A stretch of 64,000 bases of DNA from Leifsonia sp. TF02-11 (GTDB lineage: Bacteria > Actinomycetota > Actinomycetes > Actinomycetales > Microbacteriaceae). The notes below the pieces were generated by a model. It made no database searches. It was not told the DNA's origin and was given only the letters and a program-made list of their open reading frames with translations. Positions 53,094-60,610 of this stretch are shown piece after piece (positions within the stretch are counted from its first letter, which is position 1; every line of letters begins with the position of its first letter). The DNA lies in assembly GCF_017565305.1 (NCBI RefSeq), contig NZ_JAGEKP010000008.1, positions 1 through 64,000 of the forward strand, in the 5' to 3' direction. The position numbers and the translations under genes were made by a program.

Positions 53094-54203
53094 ATGGGGG
53101 TCAGTGCCGGCACACGCCGCGGACTGTGCGTCGCACTGGCCGCACTCGTCGCTCTCGCCGTCCTCGTCGCGACCAGCGGCTGCAGCGCACACGACGGTGC
53201 GCCCGGTACGCGGTCCGCGGCGGCCGGAGTCCGAATGCCGCCGGCCGGCGCGGGCTTCGACTACCAACTCGGTGGCGCGTACGATCCGCCGGCCCACGTC
53301 TCGGTCGTCGAACGCGACTCGACGGATCGACCGGCCGGCCTCGGCTACGACATCTGCTACGTCAACGGTTTCCAGACCCAGCCGGGCGCGTCTCAGGAGT
53401 TCGTCCGGGACCATCCCGACCTGCTGCTGCGGGTCAGAGGGGAGTTCATCGCCGACCCGAACTGGCCGGACGAATACCTGCTCGACTCGTCCACGGAGGC
53501 CAAGCGGGCCGCGATCGCCGCCCTCATCGAGCCGACGATCCGCGCGTGCAAGGCGCGCGGCTACGCCGCCGTCGAGATCGACAACCTGGATTCGTTCACG
53601 CGGTCGCACGGGGCGATGACGCTCGACGACAATGTCGCGCTGGCGTCTTCCTACGTGCGGATCGCGCATCGACTCGGCCTGGCCATCGCGCAGAAGAACA
53701 CCGCCGAGCAGTCGAAGCGGCTCGCCGCCGCAGGCTTCGACTTCGCCGTCGCGGAATCGTGCGTCGCCTACGACGAGTGCGACGAGTACGCCGCAACGTA
53801 CCCGGTGGTCCTCGATGTGGAGCACTCCGATGACATCGACGCGTCCGAGTTCGACGCCGGCTGCCACCGGGTGGCTGAACACGTCACGGTCATCCTGCGC
53901 GACCACGATCTGGTGACGCCGTCGCATCAGGGTTACGTCTATCGGGCCTGCGACGCCCCCGCATCCGGTGTGCGCTCCAACACCGTGGAGACCGCGAGGC
54001 GCCCGGCCGCGCGCGCCAGCTCGTCGGCGTCCGGTGCGCGGTCGGCCAGAACCGCGCGGTCGGTGAGCAGCGTGATGCCGCCGACGAGGAAGGCGGCGGT
54101 CACCGCGGGCTCATCGACGTCGAGCGTGCTGAGGAGCGCTTCGAGATCATCGATGAGAGCGTTGTCTGCGACGCTTTCACGGGTGGCGGCGGCCCCGCTG
54201 TAG
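53094..54203 (+). CDS. GH114-like (endo-alpha-1,4-polygalactosaminidase family) lipoprotein
   Basis: 369 residues in frame from ATG 53094 behind GGAGGGAG. Signal peptide with possible lipobox TSGC (Cys30). TIM-barrel GH114/DUF297 features: FDYQLGG, GYDICYVNGFQTQPG, AVEIDNLDSF and AQKNTAEQ. Family homology ends near residue 287 (GYVYRACDAP). The frame then runs on for about 80 low-complexity residues antisense to the TetR gene, suggesting loss of the original stop. Confidence 0.8.
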   Translation: MGVSAGTRRGLCVALAALVALAVLVATSGCSAHDGAPGTRSAAAGVRMPPAGAGFDYQLGGAYDPPAHVSVVERDSTDRPAGLGYDICYVNGFQTQPGASQEFVRDHPDLLLRVRGEFIADPNWPDEYLLDSSTEAKRAAIAALIEPTIRACKARGYAAVEIDNLDSFTRSHGAMTLDDNVALASSYVRIAHRLGLAIAQKNTAEQSKRLAAAGFDFAVAESCVAYDECDEYAATYPVVLDVEHSDDIDASEFDAGCHRVAEHVTVILRDHDLVTPSHQGYVYRACDAPASGVRSNTVETARRPAARASSSASGARSARTARSVSSVMPPTRKAAVTAGSSTSSVLRSASRSSMRALSATLSRVAAAPL

Positions 54204-54541
54204 AAGAGCATGTCGTGGACGTCGAGCTCGTCGAGGTAGGCGTGCACAAGCTCCCTGCACCAGGATTCGACGGCGTCGTGGCGCGCGGCGCTCGTGGCCG
54301 CGGCGCGCGTCCGCTCGACGATGCGCGCGTTGAACTCCGCCTCGATCGCCTGGACGATGTGCTCCTTCGTGGGGAAGTAGAGGAAGACCGTGCCTTTGGC
54401 CACGCCGGCGCGTTTCGCGATCGCCTCGATGCTCGTGCGCGCCACGCCCGCGTCGATGAACAGCGACCGGGCGGCGTCCAGCACCGCCGCCTGTCGTTGC
54501 TGCGGCGCGCGCCGCCCGAGGGTCGGTGCGTCCTCGGTCAT
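53939..54541 (-). CDS. TetR-family regulator
   Basis: 200 residues. HTH: VLDAARSLFIDAGVARTSIEAIAKRAGVAKGTVFLYFPTKEHI. ATGA overlap with the FMN-reductase gene upstream of it, so the reductase is transcribed first and the regulator second from one promoter at 55135-55170. A likely operator (ACTGACC/GGTCAGT) lies there, implying autoregulation. Its 3' 265 bases are also covered by the opposite-strand GH114 frame. Confidence 0.92.
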   Translation of the reverse strand: MTEDAPTLGRRAPQQRQAAVLDAARSLFIDAGVARTSIEAIAKRAGVAKGTVFLYFPTKEHIVQAIEAEFNARIVERTRAAATSAARHDAVESWCRELVHAYLDELDVHDMLFYSGAAATRESVADNALIDDLEALLSTLDVDEPAVTAAFLVGGITLLTDRAVLADRAPDADELARAAGRLAVSTVLERTPDAGASQAR

Positions 54542-55134
54542 GCCGCAATCCTCCCGTGGCGGGAGGCCCAGCTCGCGAAGCGTTCCATGTAGCGGGTCAG
54601 CAGCTCCGTCACGGCGGGGTCGGCGAGCGTTCCCGCCTCGTCGAAGAGGCCGAAGCTGCCGCCGAGATACAGCTCGGGCTGCTGCATCGTCGGCATGTCC
54701 AGGAACACCAGCGATTGCCGAAGGTGGTGGTTGGCCCCGAACGCGCCCATCCGGCCGGGCGACGCGGAGACGATCGCGGCCGGCAGCCCGTCGAAGGCGT
54801 TCTGGTCGTGCGGCGCGGAGCCGACGTCGATCGCGTTCTTGAGCGGCGCCGGCACGGAGCGGTTGTACTCGGGCGTGACGAACAGGATCGCGTCGGACGC
54901 GCGGAGGTCACTGCGGAATCGCGCCCACTCGGCCGGCGGTTCGGCGGCGACCTCGATGTCCAGATCCTCGTTGTAGAGCGGAAGATCGCCGATCTCGATG
55001 AAGCGCGGGCGGAACGCCGCGGGCGCGAGCGCGACGAGTTCGTTCGCCAGCCGTCGCGTCACGGAATCGGCGCGCAGGCTGCCGACGATCACGCCGAGTG
55101 CGAGCGCGCGCTGATGGGGGGTCGCTGAAGTCAT
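54538..55134 (-). CDS. NADPH-dependent FMN reductase
   Basis: 198 residues, flavodoxin-like fold: LGVIVGSLRADSVTRRLANEL (phosphate loop), FVTPEYNRSVPAPLKNAIDV and PAAIVSASPGRMGAFGA. Reduces quinones, azo compounds or flavin in the cytoplasm. ATG 55134 has no ribosome site; TACGAT (complement of 55141-55146) ends 6 bases before it, so leaderless. Operon with the TetR gene. Confidence 0.93.
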   Translation of the reverse strand: MTSATPHQRALALGVIVGSLRADSVTRRLANELVALAPAAFRPRFIEIGDLPLYNEDLDIEVAAEPPAEWARFRSDLRASDAILFVTPEYNRSVPAPLKNAIDVGSAPHDQNAFDGLPAAIVSASPGRMGAFGANHHLRQSLVFLDMPTMQQPELYLGGSFGLFDEAGTLADPAVTELLTRYMERFASWASRHGRIAA

Positions 55135-55152
55135 GGCACGATCGTACCACTG

Positions 55153-55169
55153 ACTGACCGCTGGTCAGT
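55153..55169. promoter_or_regulatory. TetR operator of the FMN-reductase/TetR operon
   Basis: ACTGACC (55153-55159) and GGTCAGT (55163-55169) form a perfect 7-bp inverted repeat around GCT. It lies just upstream of the minus-strand -10 (55141-55146). Confidence 0.7.
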
Positions 55170-55190
55170 AGAGCAGTGAGCGCCACCTTG

Positions 55191-56039
55191 TCACAGGTCG
55201 TCGCCGCCGAAGAACGCTGTGAGCGCCGGGACGGTGTCCTCCGTCGTCGAGAAGTTCGCCAGCGCCAGCACTGCGAAGCAGAAGGCGAGAGCGGGGATCG
55301 TGACGGCGACGCCGGCGAGCACGGCGCGGGCTCTCCGCTGGTCGCGTGGTCGGCGGGAGCGGATGAGGAGCAGGGCGATGCTCGTCCCGATGATCGCGAT
55401 CCCGGTGACGGTCGCTGCGACGGCGAGCACGGCGTGGTAGTCCCGGAAGTCGTCGACGAGCGCCGTGAGCGGCGCGTTCAGCGCGCCGGTCCGGAGCGCT
55501 TCGCCGATCTGGGCGAGGCTCTGCGCGACGGCGGGATCCGACCCGCCGTGGTCCAGGAAGCTCAGCACGGACGACAGCGGGGCGACGGCGCCCTGGATGT
55601 TCGCCAGCAGGATCAGGAGGACCACCGGCGCGAGAGGCGCCCCCAGCACTCCCAGGGTGGCGTACGCGGCGCGGGCTCCCGGGCGCTCGCTCCTCGCGAA
55701 CAACTGCCAGAGGCGTACGCCGAGAAGCACCAGGAGCGCGAGCAGCACCGCGGCGGCGACCGCCTTGGTGATGTGGAACACCTGCCAGTAGGCGACGACG
55801 TGGGACAGGTCGGCGCCGAGTCCGGAAGCGCCGCTGTTCCAGTAGCCGACGAACGCAGCATTCAGTTGCGCGGAAAGGGTGGTGGAGTTCACCCCCGAGC
55901 CTTGCGACCAGACGTCGGCGACCCGCCATGGAAGTAGCGTGACACCGGCGACGGCGGCGACGGCAGCTGCCGAGAGCAGCAGGGCTGATCGCAGTCTTCC
56001 GCTCAGCGGCGGACGGTGCGGTGCGACGATCGTTGACAC
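55191..56039 (-). CDS. Integral membrane protein, unknown function
   Basis: 282 residues from GTG 56039 behind GGGGG. About five hydrophobic segments (LLLSAAAVAAVAGVTLLPW; AVAAAVLLALLVLLGVRLW; APVVLLILLANI; AVLAVAATVTGIAIIGTSIALLLI; AVTIPALAFCFAVLAL). No recognisable domain. The C-terminus FFGGDDL is acidic. Confidence 0.7.
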   Translation of the reverse strand: MSTIVAPHRPPLSGRLRSALLLSAAAVAAVAGVTLLPWRVADVWSQGSGVNSTTLSAQLNAAFVGYWNSGASGLGADLSHVVAYWQVFHITKAVAAAVLLALLVLLGVRLWQLFARSERPGARAAYATLGVLGAPLAPVVLLILLANIQGAVAPLSSVLSFLDHGGSDPAVAQSLAQIGEALRTGALNAPLTALVDDFRDYHAVLAVAATVTGIAIIGTSIALLLIRSRRPRDQRRARAVLAGVAVTIPALAFCFAVLALANFSTTEDTVPALTAFFGGDDL

Positions 56040-56065
56040 GGAAAGAACCCCCAGACGACGGAACG

Positions 56066-56081
56066 CCCGGCACACGCCGGG
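56066..56081 (-). terminator. Small GC hairpin after the MarR gene
   Basis: CCCGGC (56066-56071), ACAC loop, GCCGGG (56076-56081). It lies in the 152-base gap between the MarR stop and the membrane-protein start. Nothing else is evident in that gap. Confidence 0.35.
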
Positions 56082-56191
56082 GTGCTCCCAGTCCAGCGGA
56101 CACCGGCCGCGGAAACGTCAGCCGAACGGATGGCCGTCGTCGTTCGGGCGAGGGATTCCTCTAGGCCGGGGGCCGTCGCCGCCACGGCGCC

Positions 56192-56614
56192 TCACGACGG
56201 CTCGGCGTCCGCCGTCAGAATCCGGAGCGCGTCGAGCAGCAGTGCGCGTCGGTCCTCGTCGAGCGGCGCGAAGAGCTCGTCCAGCACCCCGGACGCCACG
56301 TCGTAGCCCTCCTGGAGGGCGGTCCGTCCCGCATCGGTCAGCGCGTGCTCGATGCGACGGCCCCGGCCCGCCGACCGGGTGATGAGGCCGCGGGCGAGGA
56401 GGCGGTTCGCCAGGGTGCCGAATGACTGGTCGCTCTGGAAGGTCGCGACGGCGAGGTCGTGCCCGGAGGCGTGGGGCATCCGCTCGATGGCGCGCAGCGC
56501 GTCCCACTGCACGAGGCTGATGCCGATGTCGTGCAGCGCGGCGTCCATCGTGCGGTGATTGCGGTACTGCGCGCGCTTGATCGTCTGGCCGAGCACTTCC
56601 AGGTTCGTCGTCAC
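56192..56614 (-). CDS. MarR-family regulator
   Basis: 140 residues from GTG 56614. Winged helix: LRAIERMPHASGHDLAVATFQSDQSFGTLANRLLARGLITRSAGRGRRIEHALTDAG. TAAGAT (complement of 56621-56626) ends 6 bases before the GTG and no ribosome site is present, so probably leaderless. Divergent from an alpha/beta hydrolase with an ATCAACA/TGTTGAT inverted repeat in between. Confidence 0.93.
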   Translation of the reverse strand: MTTNLEVLGQTIKRAQYRNHRTMDAALHDIGISLVQWDALRAIERMPHASGHDLAVATFQSDQSFGTLANRLLARGLITRSAGRGRRIEHALTDAGRTALQEGYDVASGVLDELFAPLDEDRRALLLDALRILTADAEPS

Positions 56615-56625
56615 GGTGCTATCTT

Positions 56626-56653
56626 ATCAACAGCATTAAATAAACATGTTGAT
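56626..56653. promoter_or_regulatory. MarR operator candidate
   Basis: ATCAACA (56626-56632) and TGTTGAT (56647-56653) form a perfect 7-bp inverted repeat with a 14-base AT-rich spacer, between the divergent MarR and hydrolase genes. Confidence 0.6.
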
Positions 56654-56666
56654 TTAGGAGCTGATC

Positions 56667-57437
56667 ATGACTCTTCTCGAAGACGTCCCCGTCCTCCAGG
56701 CCGGCGACCCCGCAACGCGGACGGCGCTCGTGCTGCACGGCGGCGGAGGGCCGCAGACGGTCGCCCCGATCGTCGGGCACCTCGGCGCGACCATGCACGC
56801 CGTGGCGCCGACCCACCCCGGATGGGACGGGACCCCGCTCCCCGGCTCGATCGCCTCGGTGGCAGACCTCGCGGCGCACTACCTCGACCTCCTGTCCTCG
56901 AGCGGGGAGCGGAACGTCGCACTGATCGGCTCCTCGATCGGCGGCTGGATCGCGCTCGAGATGGCGGTGCAGGCGGCTGCCGATGAGCGCTACGCCGGAG
57001 TGATCGGCGCGGTGGTCGACATCGACGGCGTCGGTGCGGTCATCGAGGGCGAGCCCGTCGCGGACTTCTTCGCCCTCGACGCCCGCGGCCTCGCGGAGGC
57101 GGCCTGGCACGACCCCGACAAGGGCTACCGGGACCCCGCTTCGCTGACCGATGCGCAGCGTGCGATCCAGGAGGCGAACGGTCGCACCATGGCGGTCATC
57201 GCCGGTGCCGGGATGGGCGACCCCGGCCTGCTCGGTCGGCTCGGCGCCGTTCGGGTTCCGACGCTGATGGTGTGGGGTGCGAGCGATCGGATCGTCACAC
57301 CGGCGTACGGGCGGGCTGTCGCTCGGGCCATTCCCGGCGCGCGGTTCGTGGAGATCCCCGAGGCCGGGCACCTTCCGCAGTTGGAGGCGCCGGACGCGAC
57401 CTGGGCGGCGATCGACCCGTTCCTCGCGCGGGGCTGA
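56667..57437 (+). CDS. Alpha/beta hydrolase
   Basis: 256 residues; ATG after AGGAG. Oxyanion loop LVLHGGGGPQT, nucleophile Ser90 in GSSIGG, catalytic His in EAGHLPQLEAPD, and the acid probably in VWGASDRIV. Cytoplasmic esterase or lactonase of unknown substrate, probably repressed by the divergent MarR protein. Confidence 0.9.
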   Translation: MTLLEDVPVLQAGDPATRTALVLHGGGGPQTVAPIVGHLGATMHAVAPTHPGWDGTPLPGSIASVADLAAHYLDLLSSSGERNVALIGSSIGGWIALEMAVQAAADERYAGVIGAVVDIDGVGAVIEGEPVADFFALDARGLAEAAWHDPDKGYRDPASLTDAQRAIQEANGRTMAVIAGAGMGDPGLLGRLGAVRVPTLMVWGASDRIVTPAYGRAVARAIPGARFVEIPEAGHLPQLEAPDATWAAIDPFLARG

Positions 57438-57493
57438 GGCGGCGACAACAACGGGTCCGCTGCGGCGGCCGAAACGTTACGAGCGTAGACGCC

Positions 57494-58066
57494 TCAGCTA
57501 GCGTCGACATGAAGGCGATGTGCGCCGCAGGTCAGACACCGGAACAGGTAGCCCGCGAGATCTCCCCCCTCACTCAGACGGGTTCGCAGTAGAGACGCTT
57601 CCCAGCCCAGGCCTCCATCGACGTCGGCGGCGAAGTCCGGCTCGTCCAGGTAATCGGTGAGACCCGACGCACCGATGTCTCCGATGAACGCACACGGCCG
57701 ACCGCAGTGCGACCTCCACTGCTCCTGCTGCCACGAACTGTAAGACGGCGTGCGTGTGCTCACTTCCATCGCTTCATCGAGGTCGACATCAGCGGGAACC
57801 CGAGGATCAGGGGAGACGCCGTCAATTCCTGTGTAGTCCGAGAACTCGCCGTCGAACACACGCGCCGCTGTTCCATCAGCCACGCACCACGGGCAGATGT
57901 AGTCGACCTCATCGACCGAGTAGAACGAGCCTGTGTATCGCAACGTTCGGCCCTTCCCGCAGGCCTCACATGTCCCGGCGGCACTCTCGAAGGCCCCCAA
58001 GTCGTACGCGTTGGGGTGGAACCGAAATCCCGGAGGCGTTTCAGACGTGGTCGATGTCGACAGCAT
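57494..58066 (-). CDS. CbrC-family (UPF0167) zinc-knuckle protein
   Basis: 190 residues. Paired cysteines CEACG, CPWC, CGRPC and CLTCGAHRLHVD, with the early FRFHPNAYDLGAF, match the CbrC family, named after an E. coli protein linked to colicin E2 tolerance. Function in this host is unknown. Start ATG 58066. Confidence 0.85.
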   Translation of the reverse strand: MLSTSTTSETPPGFRFHPNAYDLGAFESAAGTCEACGKGRTLRYTGSFYSVDEVDYICPWCVADGTAARVFDGEFSDYTGIDGVSPDPRVPADVDLDEAMEVSTRTPSYSSWQQEQWRSHCGRPCAFIGDIGASGLTDYLDEPDFAADVDGGLGWEASLLRTRLSEGGDLAGYLFRCLTCGAHRLHVDAS

Positions 58067-58160
58067 GCTGCAATCGTGACATCACGCAAGCCAGCAATCC
58101 CACAATGGGACAGGGAGGCCCATCGAAGGAAGGCACAACCAGACAGTGCGGCAACAAGCG

Positions 58161-58718
58161 CTAGTCGGCTGACCGGCTCAGCACCGCGACCAACGCCTCC
58201 GCGTCGGCCTCCCACCCGGGCCGCCCGACCGACGCGCTGATCCCGTGCAGCGCCATCAGTACGGCGCCGGCCGTCAGCTCGGCAGGGACACCGCCGTCGT
58301 TCACCGCGGCCGCGACCAGCTCGGCCACGGCCGCTTCGAGGGCGAGCGCGCCCTCCGCCTGCACCTCCGGCCGGTGCCGCAGGAGGGTGGCGAGCGTGGC
58401 AGCCAGCCCGGCCTCGGTCGCCAAGAGGTGAACGTAGCCGGTCAGGAAGGTCGCCAGGGCCTGCGCGGGCGGCTCGGTGTCGAGCGCGTGCCGTGCGCGG
58501 TCGCGCAGGGCGGCGACCTCCCCGCGGTAGACCGCCTCGGCCAGGGCCTCGCGCGTGGGGAAGTGCCGGTACAGCGTCCCCGTCCCCACTCCCGCGAGGG
58601 GGGCGAAGTCGTCGAAGCGGCGGTCGAACTCGCCGCGGTCGAACGCGGCGCGGGCGGCGGCGATGATCGCGTCGCGGTTGCGGGCGGCATCCGCTCGAAT
58701 CGGCCGGGAGGCGGTCAC
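58161..58718 (-). CDS. TetR-family regulator
   Basis: 185 residues from GTG 58718 behind GAAGGGA. HTH region RDAIIAAARAAFDRGEFDRRFDDFAPLAGVGTGTLYRHFPTREAL. Divergent from the ketopantoate-reductase-like gene. Two identical TGGAGATGATCTCCA palindromes sit on the opposing promoter and are its probable operators. Confidence 0.92.
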   Translation of the reverse strand: MTASRPIRADAARNRDAIIAAARAAFDRGEFDRRFDDFAPLAGVGTGTLYRHFPTREALAEAVYRGEVAALRDRARHALDTEPPAQALATFLTGYVHLLATEAGLAATLATLLRHRPEVQAEGALALEAAVAELVAAAVNDGGVPAELTAGAVLMALHGISASVGRPGWEADAEALVAVLSRSAD

Positions 58719-58731
58719 GTCGGTCCCTTCG

Positions 58732-58760
58732 TTGACAAATGGAGATGATCTCCATATGGT
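58732..58760 (+). promoter_or_regulatory. Promoter of the reductase gene
   Basis: Consensus -35 TTGACA (58732-58737), 17-bp spacer, -10 TATGGT (58755-58760). Confidence 0.7.
58740..58754. promoter_or_regulatory. TetR operator 1
   Basis: The 15-bp palindrome TGGAGATGATCTCCA sits inside the 17-bp spacer between TTGACA and TATGGT, so a bound repressor would block polymerase directly. Confidence 0.8.
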
Positions 58761-58765
58761 CTAGG

Positions 58766-58780
58766 TGGAGATGATCTCCA
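58766..58780. promoter_or_regulatory. TetR operator 2
   Basis: A second exact TGGAGATGATCTCCA, centred 26 bp from the first and covering the expected transcription start. Confidence 0.8.
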
Positions 58781-58810
58781 CTTCGGAGTATAGGCGACGT
58801 GAGGTGCAGC

Positions 58811-59758
58811 GTGCGGGTCTTGATGTTCGGTCGCGGTGTCATCGCCACGATCTACGGCTGGGCCCTCGAGCAGGCGGGTCACGAGGTGCGCTTCCTGGTG
58901 CGTCCCGGCAGGGCAGCCGAGTACGGCGACCGGGTGGAGCTCGACCTCCTCGATGCGCGCAGGCGCCCGTGGGGCGAGCGGATCAGGCAGACCTGGTCGA
59001 CGAGCCTGATCGAGCACCTCGACGCGGACCACGACTTCGACGTGATCGTGGTCAGCGTCGGCCACCACCACCTGTCCGCGGCGGCGGAGTTCCTCGCGCC
59101 GCGCATCGGCGCGGCGACGGTGCTGGTCTTCGGCAATGTGTGGGACGAGCCGGCCGACGCCGTCGCGCCGCTGCCGCTGGACCGGCTCGCGTGGGGGTTC
59201 CCGCAGGCCGGGGGAGGCTTCGACGGCGACGGGGTCCTGCACGCAGCGGTGATGCGCAGGGTTCTGTTCGGCACGCTCGACGGTGAGCCGACGAGCCGTG
59301 AGTCGCAGGTTCGGCAGCTGTTCGCCGACGCCGGGCTGACGGTCTCCGAGCAGCCCGACCTGCGGGGGTGGCTGCTGATCCACTTCGCCGCAGACGCGGG
59401 CGTGCACTCGCAGGGCGTCCAGCTCGGCTCGCTCTCCCACCTCCTCGGCCGGCCGGCGAGCTTTCGCGAGGCCCTGCTGACGAGCCGGGAGCTACTGCCC
59501 GTGCTGGAGGCGCGCGGGGTCGACCTCCGGCGACACCGGAGCAGCACCGCCCTGTTCCACGCGCCGGCCGGGCTCGCGGGGCACGTTCTGTCGCTGGTGA
59601 CGGCGCGAGTCCCGCTCGCCAACGTGAGCCTGGCGGCGCACACCGACCCGCGAGCAGAGGAGCCGCGTCGCGTGGTGGAGGACATGCTGGCAGAGGCCCG
59701 GCGTCAGGGCGTGCCGACGCCGCGACTCGATCGGGCGGCGGCGGCGCTGAGGCGATGA
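58811..59758 (+). CDS. Ketopantoate reductase (ApbA/PanE)-like dehydrogenase
   Basis: 315 residues from GTG 58811, 6 bases after GAGG; GTG 58799 is also in frame. Rossmann start VRVLMFGRGVIATIYGWALEQAGHEV and the characteristic central Lys/Asn region is diverged. The family reduces 2-oxo acids such as ketopantoate, but a TetR-controlled standalone copy more often handles other substrates. Expression appears tightly repressed. Confidence 0.85.
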   Translation: MRVLMFGRGVIATIYGWALEQAGHEVRFLVRPGRAAEYGDRVELDLLDARRRPWGERIRQTWSTSLIEHLDADHDFDVIVVSVGHHHLSAAAEFLAPRIGAATVLVFGNVWDEPADAVAPLPLDRLAWGFPQAGGGFDGDGVLHAAVMRRVLFGTLDGEPTSRESQVRQLFADAGLTVSEQPDLRGWLLIHFAADAGVHSQGVQLGSLSHLLGRPASFREALLTSRELLPVLEARGVDLRRHRSSTALFHAPAGLAGHVLSLVTARVPLANVSLAAHTDPRAEEPRRVVEDMLAEARRQGVPTPRLDRAAAALRR

Positions 59759-59816
59759 TGGTCGACGTGGTGGACGGCGGCTACAGCGACCACCTCGTCC
59801 GGTATCGCGGCTCCGA

Positions 59817-59836
59817 GTAGCGGGGCGGGCCGCTAC
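59817..59836. terminator. Hairpin between convergent genes
   Basis: GTAGCGG (59817-59823) and CCGCTAC (59830-59836) form a 7-bp stem with a 6-base loop, overlapping the TetR stop. Confidence 0.5.
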
Positions 59837-60441
59837 GCCCGCGCCAGCCGCCGCTGTGCGGCCGGCAGCACGATCCCTGCCGCGTCGACGGCGGCGAGGA
59901 CCTCGTCCAGCACGGCCGTGCGTGGCGTCGAATGGTCGCCGGCCCACCAGCGCTCCGCGACGATCTCGAAGATCGTGATGGCGGTCCGCGCCGTCAGCTG
60001 CACGTGCAGGTCGTCCTCTGGCAGGCCCATCCGGCGGCCGAGCTCAGCCTCCAGTTCGGCCCGCGACTGCATGAAGACGTCCCAGAGCCGCGCGCGCGGC
60101 ACGGGGGAGATGTCGATGATGTGCCGGAGGGCCGAGAAGCGCGGCTCGTCGTGGACGGAGTCCAGAGCCGCCTTCAGAGTCGCGGCGAGCACCTGCGGGA
60201 TGGGCTCGTCGTCCGGGCGGGCACGCAGCACGGCGCCGAGCTGCAGGGTCTCCGTGAGTCGGCCGAGGATGAGCAGGTCTTTGCTGGGGAAGTAGCGGTA
60301 CAGCGTCGACGGCGCGATCTCGGCGCGTTCGGCGATCTGCTCCATCGTCGTCTCGTCGTAGCCCTGGGCGAGGAAGAGCTCCGCGGCGACGTCGAGGATC
60401 TGGTCCCGCGTCCGGGCGGCCTTGGTCTCCCTCAATCCCAT
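59833..60441 (-). CDS. TetR-family regulator
   Basis: 202 residues. HTH: RDQILDVAAELFLAQGYDETTMEQIAERAEIAPSTLYRYFPSKDLL. TATCCT (complement of 60449-60454) ends 7 bases before ATG 60441 with no ribosome site, so probably leaderless. Divergent from the MFS/isomerase/oxidase operon, which it probably represses via the inverted repeat at 60467-60494. Confidence 0.92.
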   Translation of the reverse strand: MGLRETKAARTRDQILDVAAELFLAQGYDETTMEQIAERAEIAPSTLYRYFPSKDLLILGRLTETLQLGAVLRARPDDEPIPQVLAATLKAALDSVHDEPRFSALRHIIDISPVPRARLWDVFMQSRAELEAELGRRMGLPEDDLHVQLTARTAITIFEIVAERWWAGDHSTPRTAVLDEVLAAVDAAGIVLPAAQRRLARA

Positions 60442-60466
60442 GGGACTCAGGATACTCCCCGATTTC

Positions 60467-60494
60467 GTAGTTGACACGAATCGAGTGTGACTAC
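60467..60494. promoter_or_regulatory. TetR operator and promoter candidate
   Basis: GTAGTTGACAC (60467-60477) and GTGTGACTAC (60485-60494) form an imperfect inverted repeat. It contains the plus-strand -35 TTGACA (60471-60476); a possible -10 is CAGAAT (60494-60499) at 17 bp. Confidence 0.5.
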
Positions 60495-60537
60495 AGAATG
60501 AGAGCCACTCCGATTTTGGAGTCACGGTCACACCGGT

Positions 60538-60599
60538 CCGAACACCTTCGGAGCCCGAACACCCCAAGCGCCCGAACACCCCAAAGCCCGTACACACAG
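60538..60599 (+). repeat. CA-rich tandem repeat in the MFS leader
   Basis: Units of 16-17 bases beginning CCCGAACACCCCAA at 60554 and 60571, with degenerate copies at 60538 and 60587. Purine-poor and unlikely to fold. Located between promoter and ribosome site (GAGGAG). Confidence 0.7.
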
Positions 60600-60610
60600 A
60601 GGAGTGTGGA

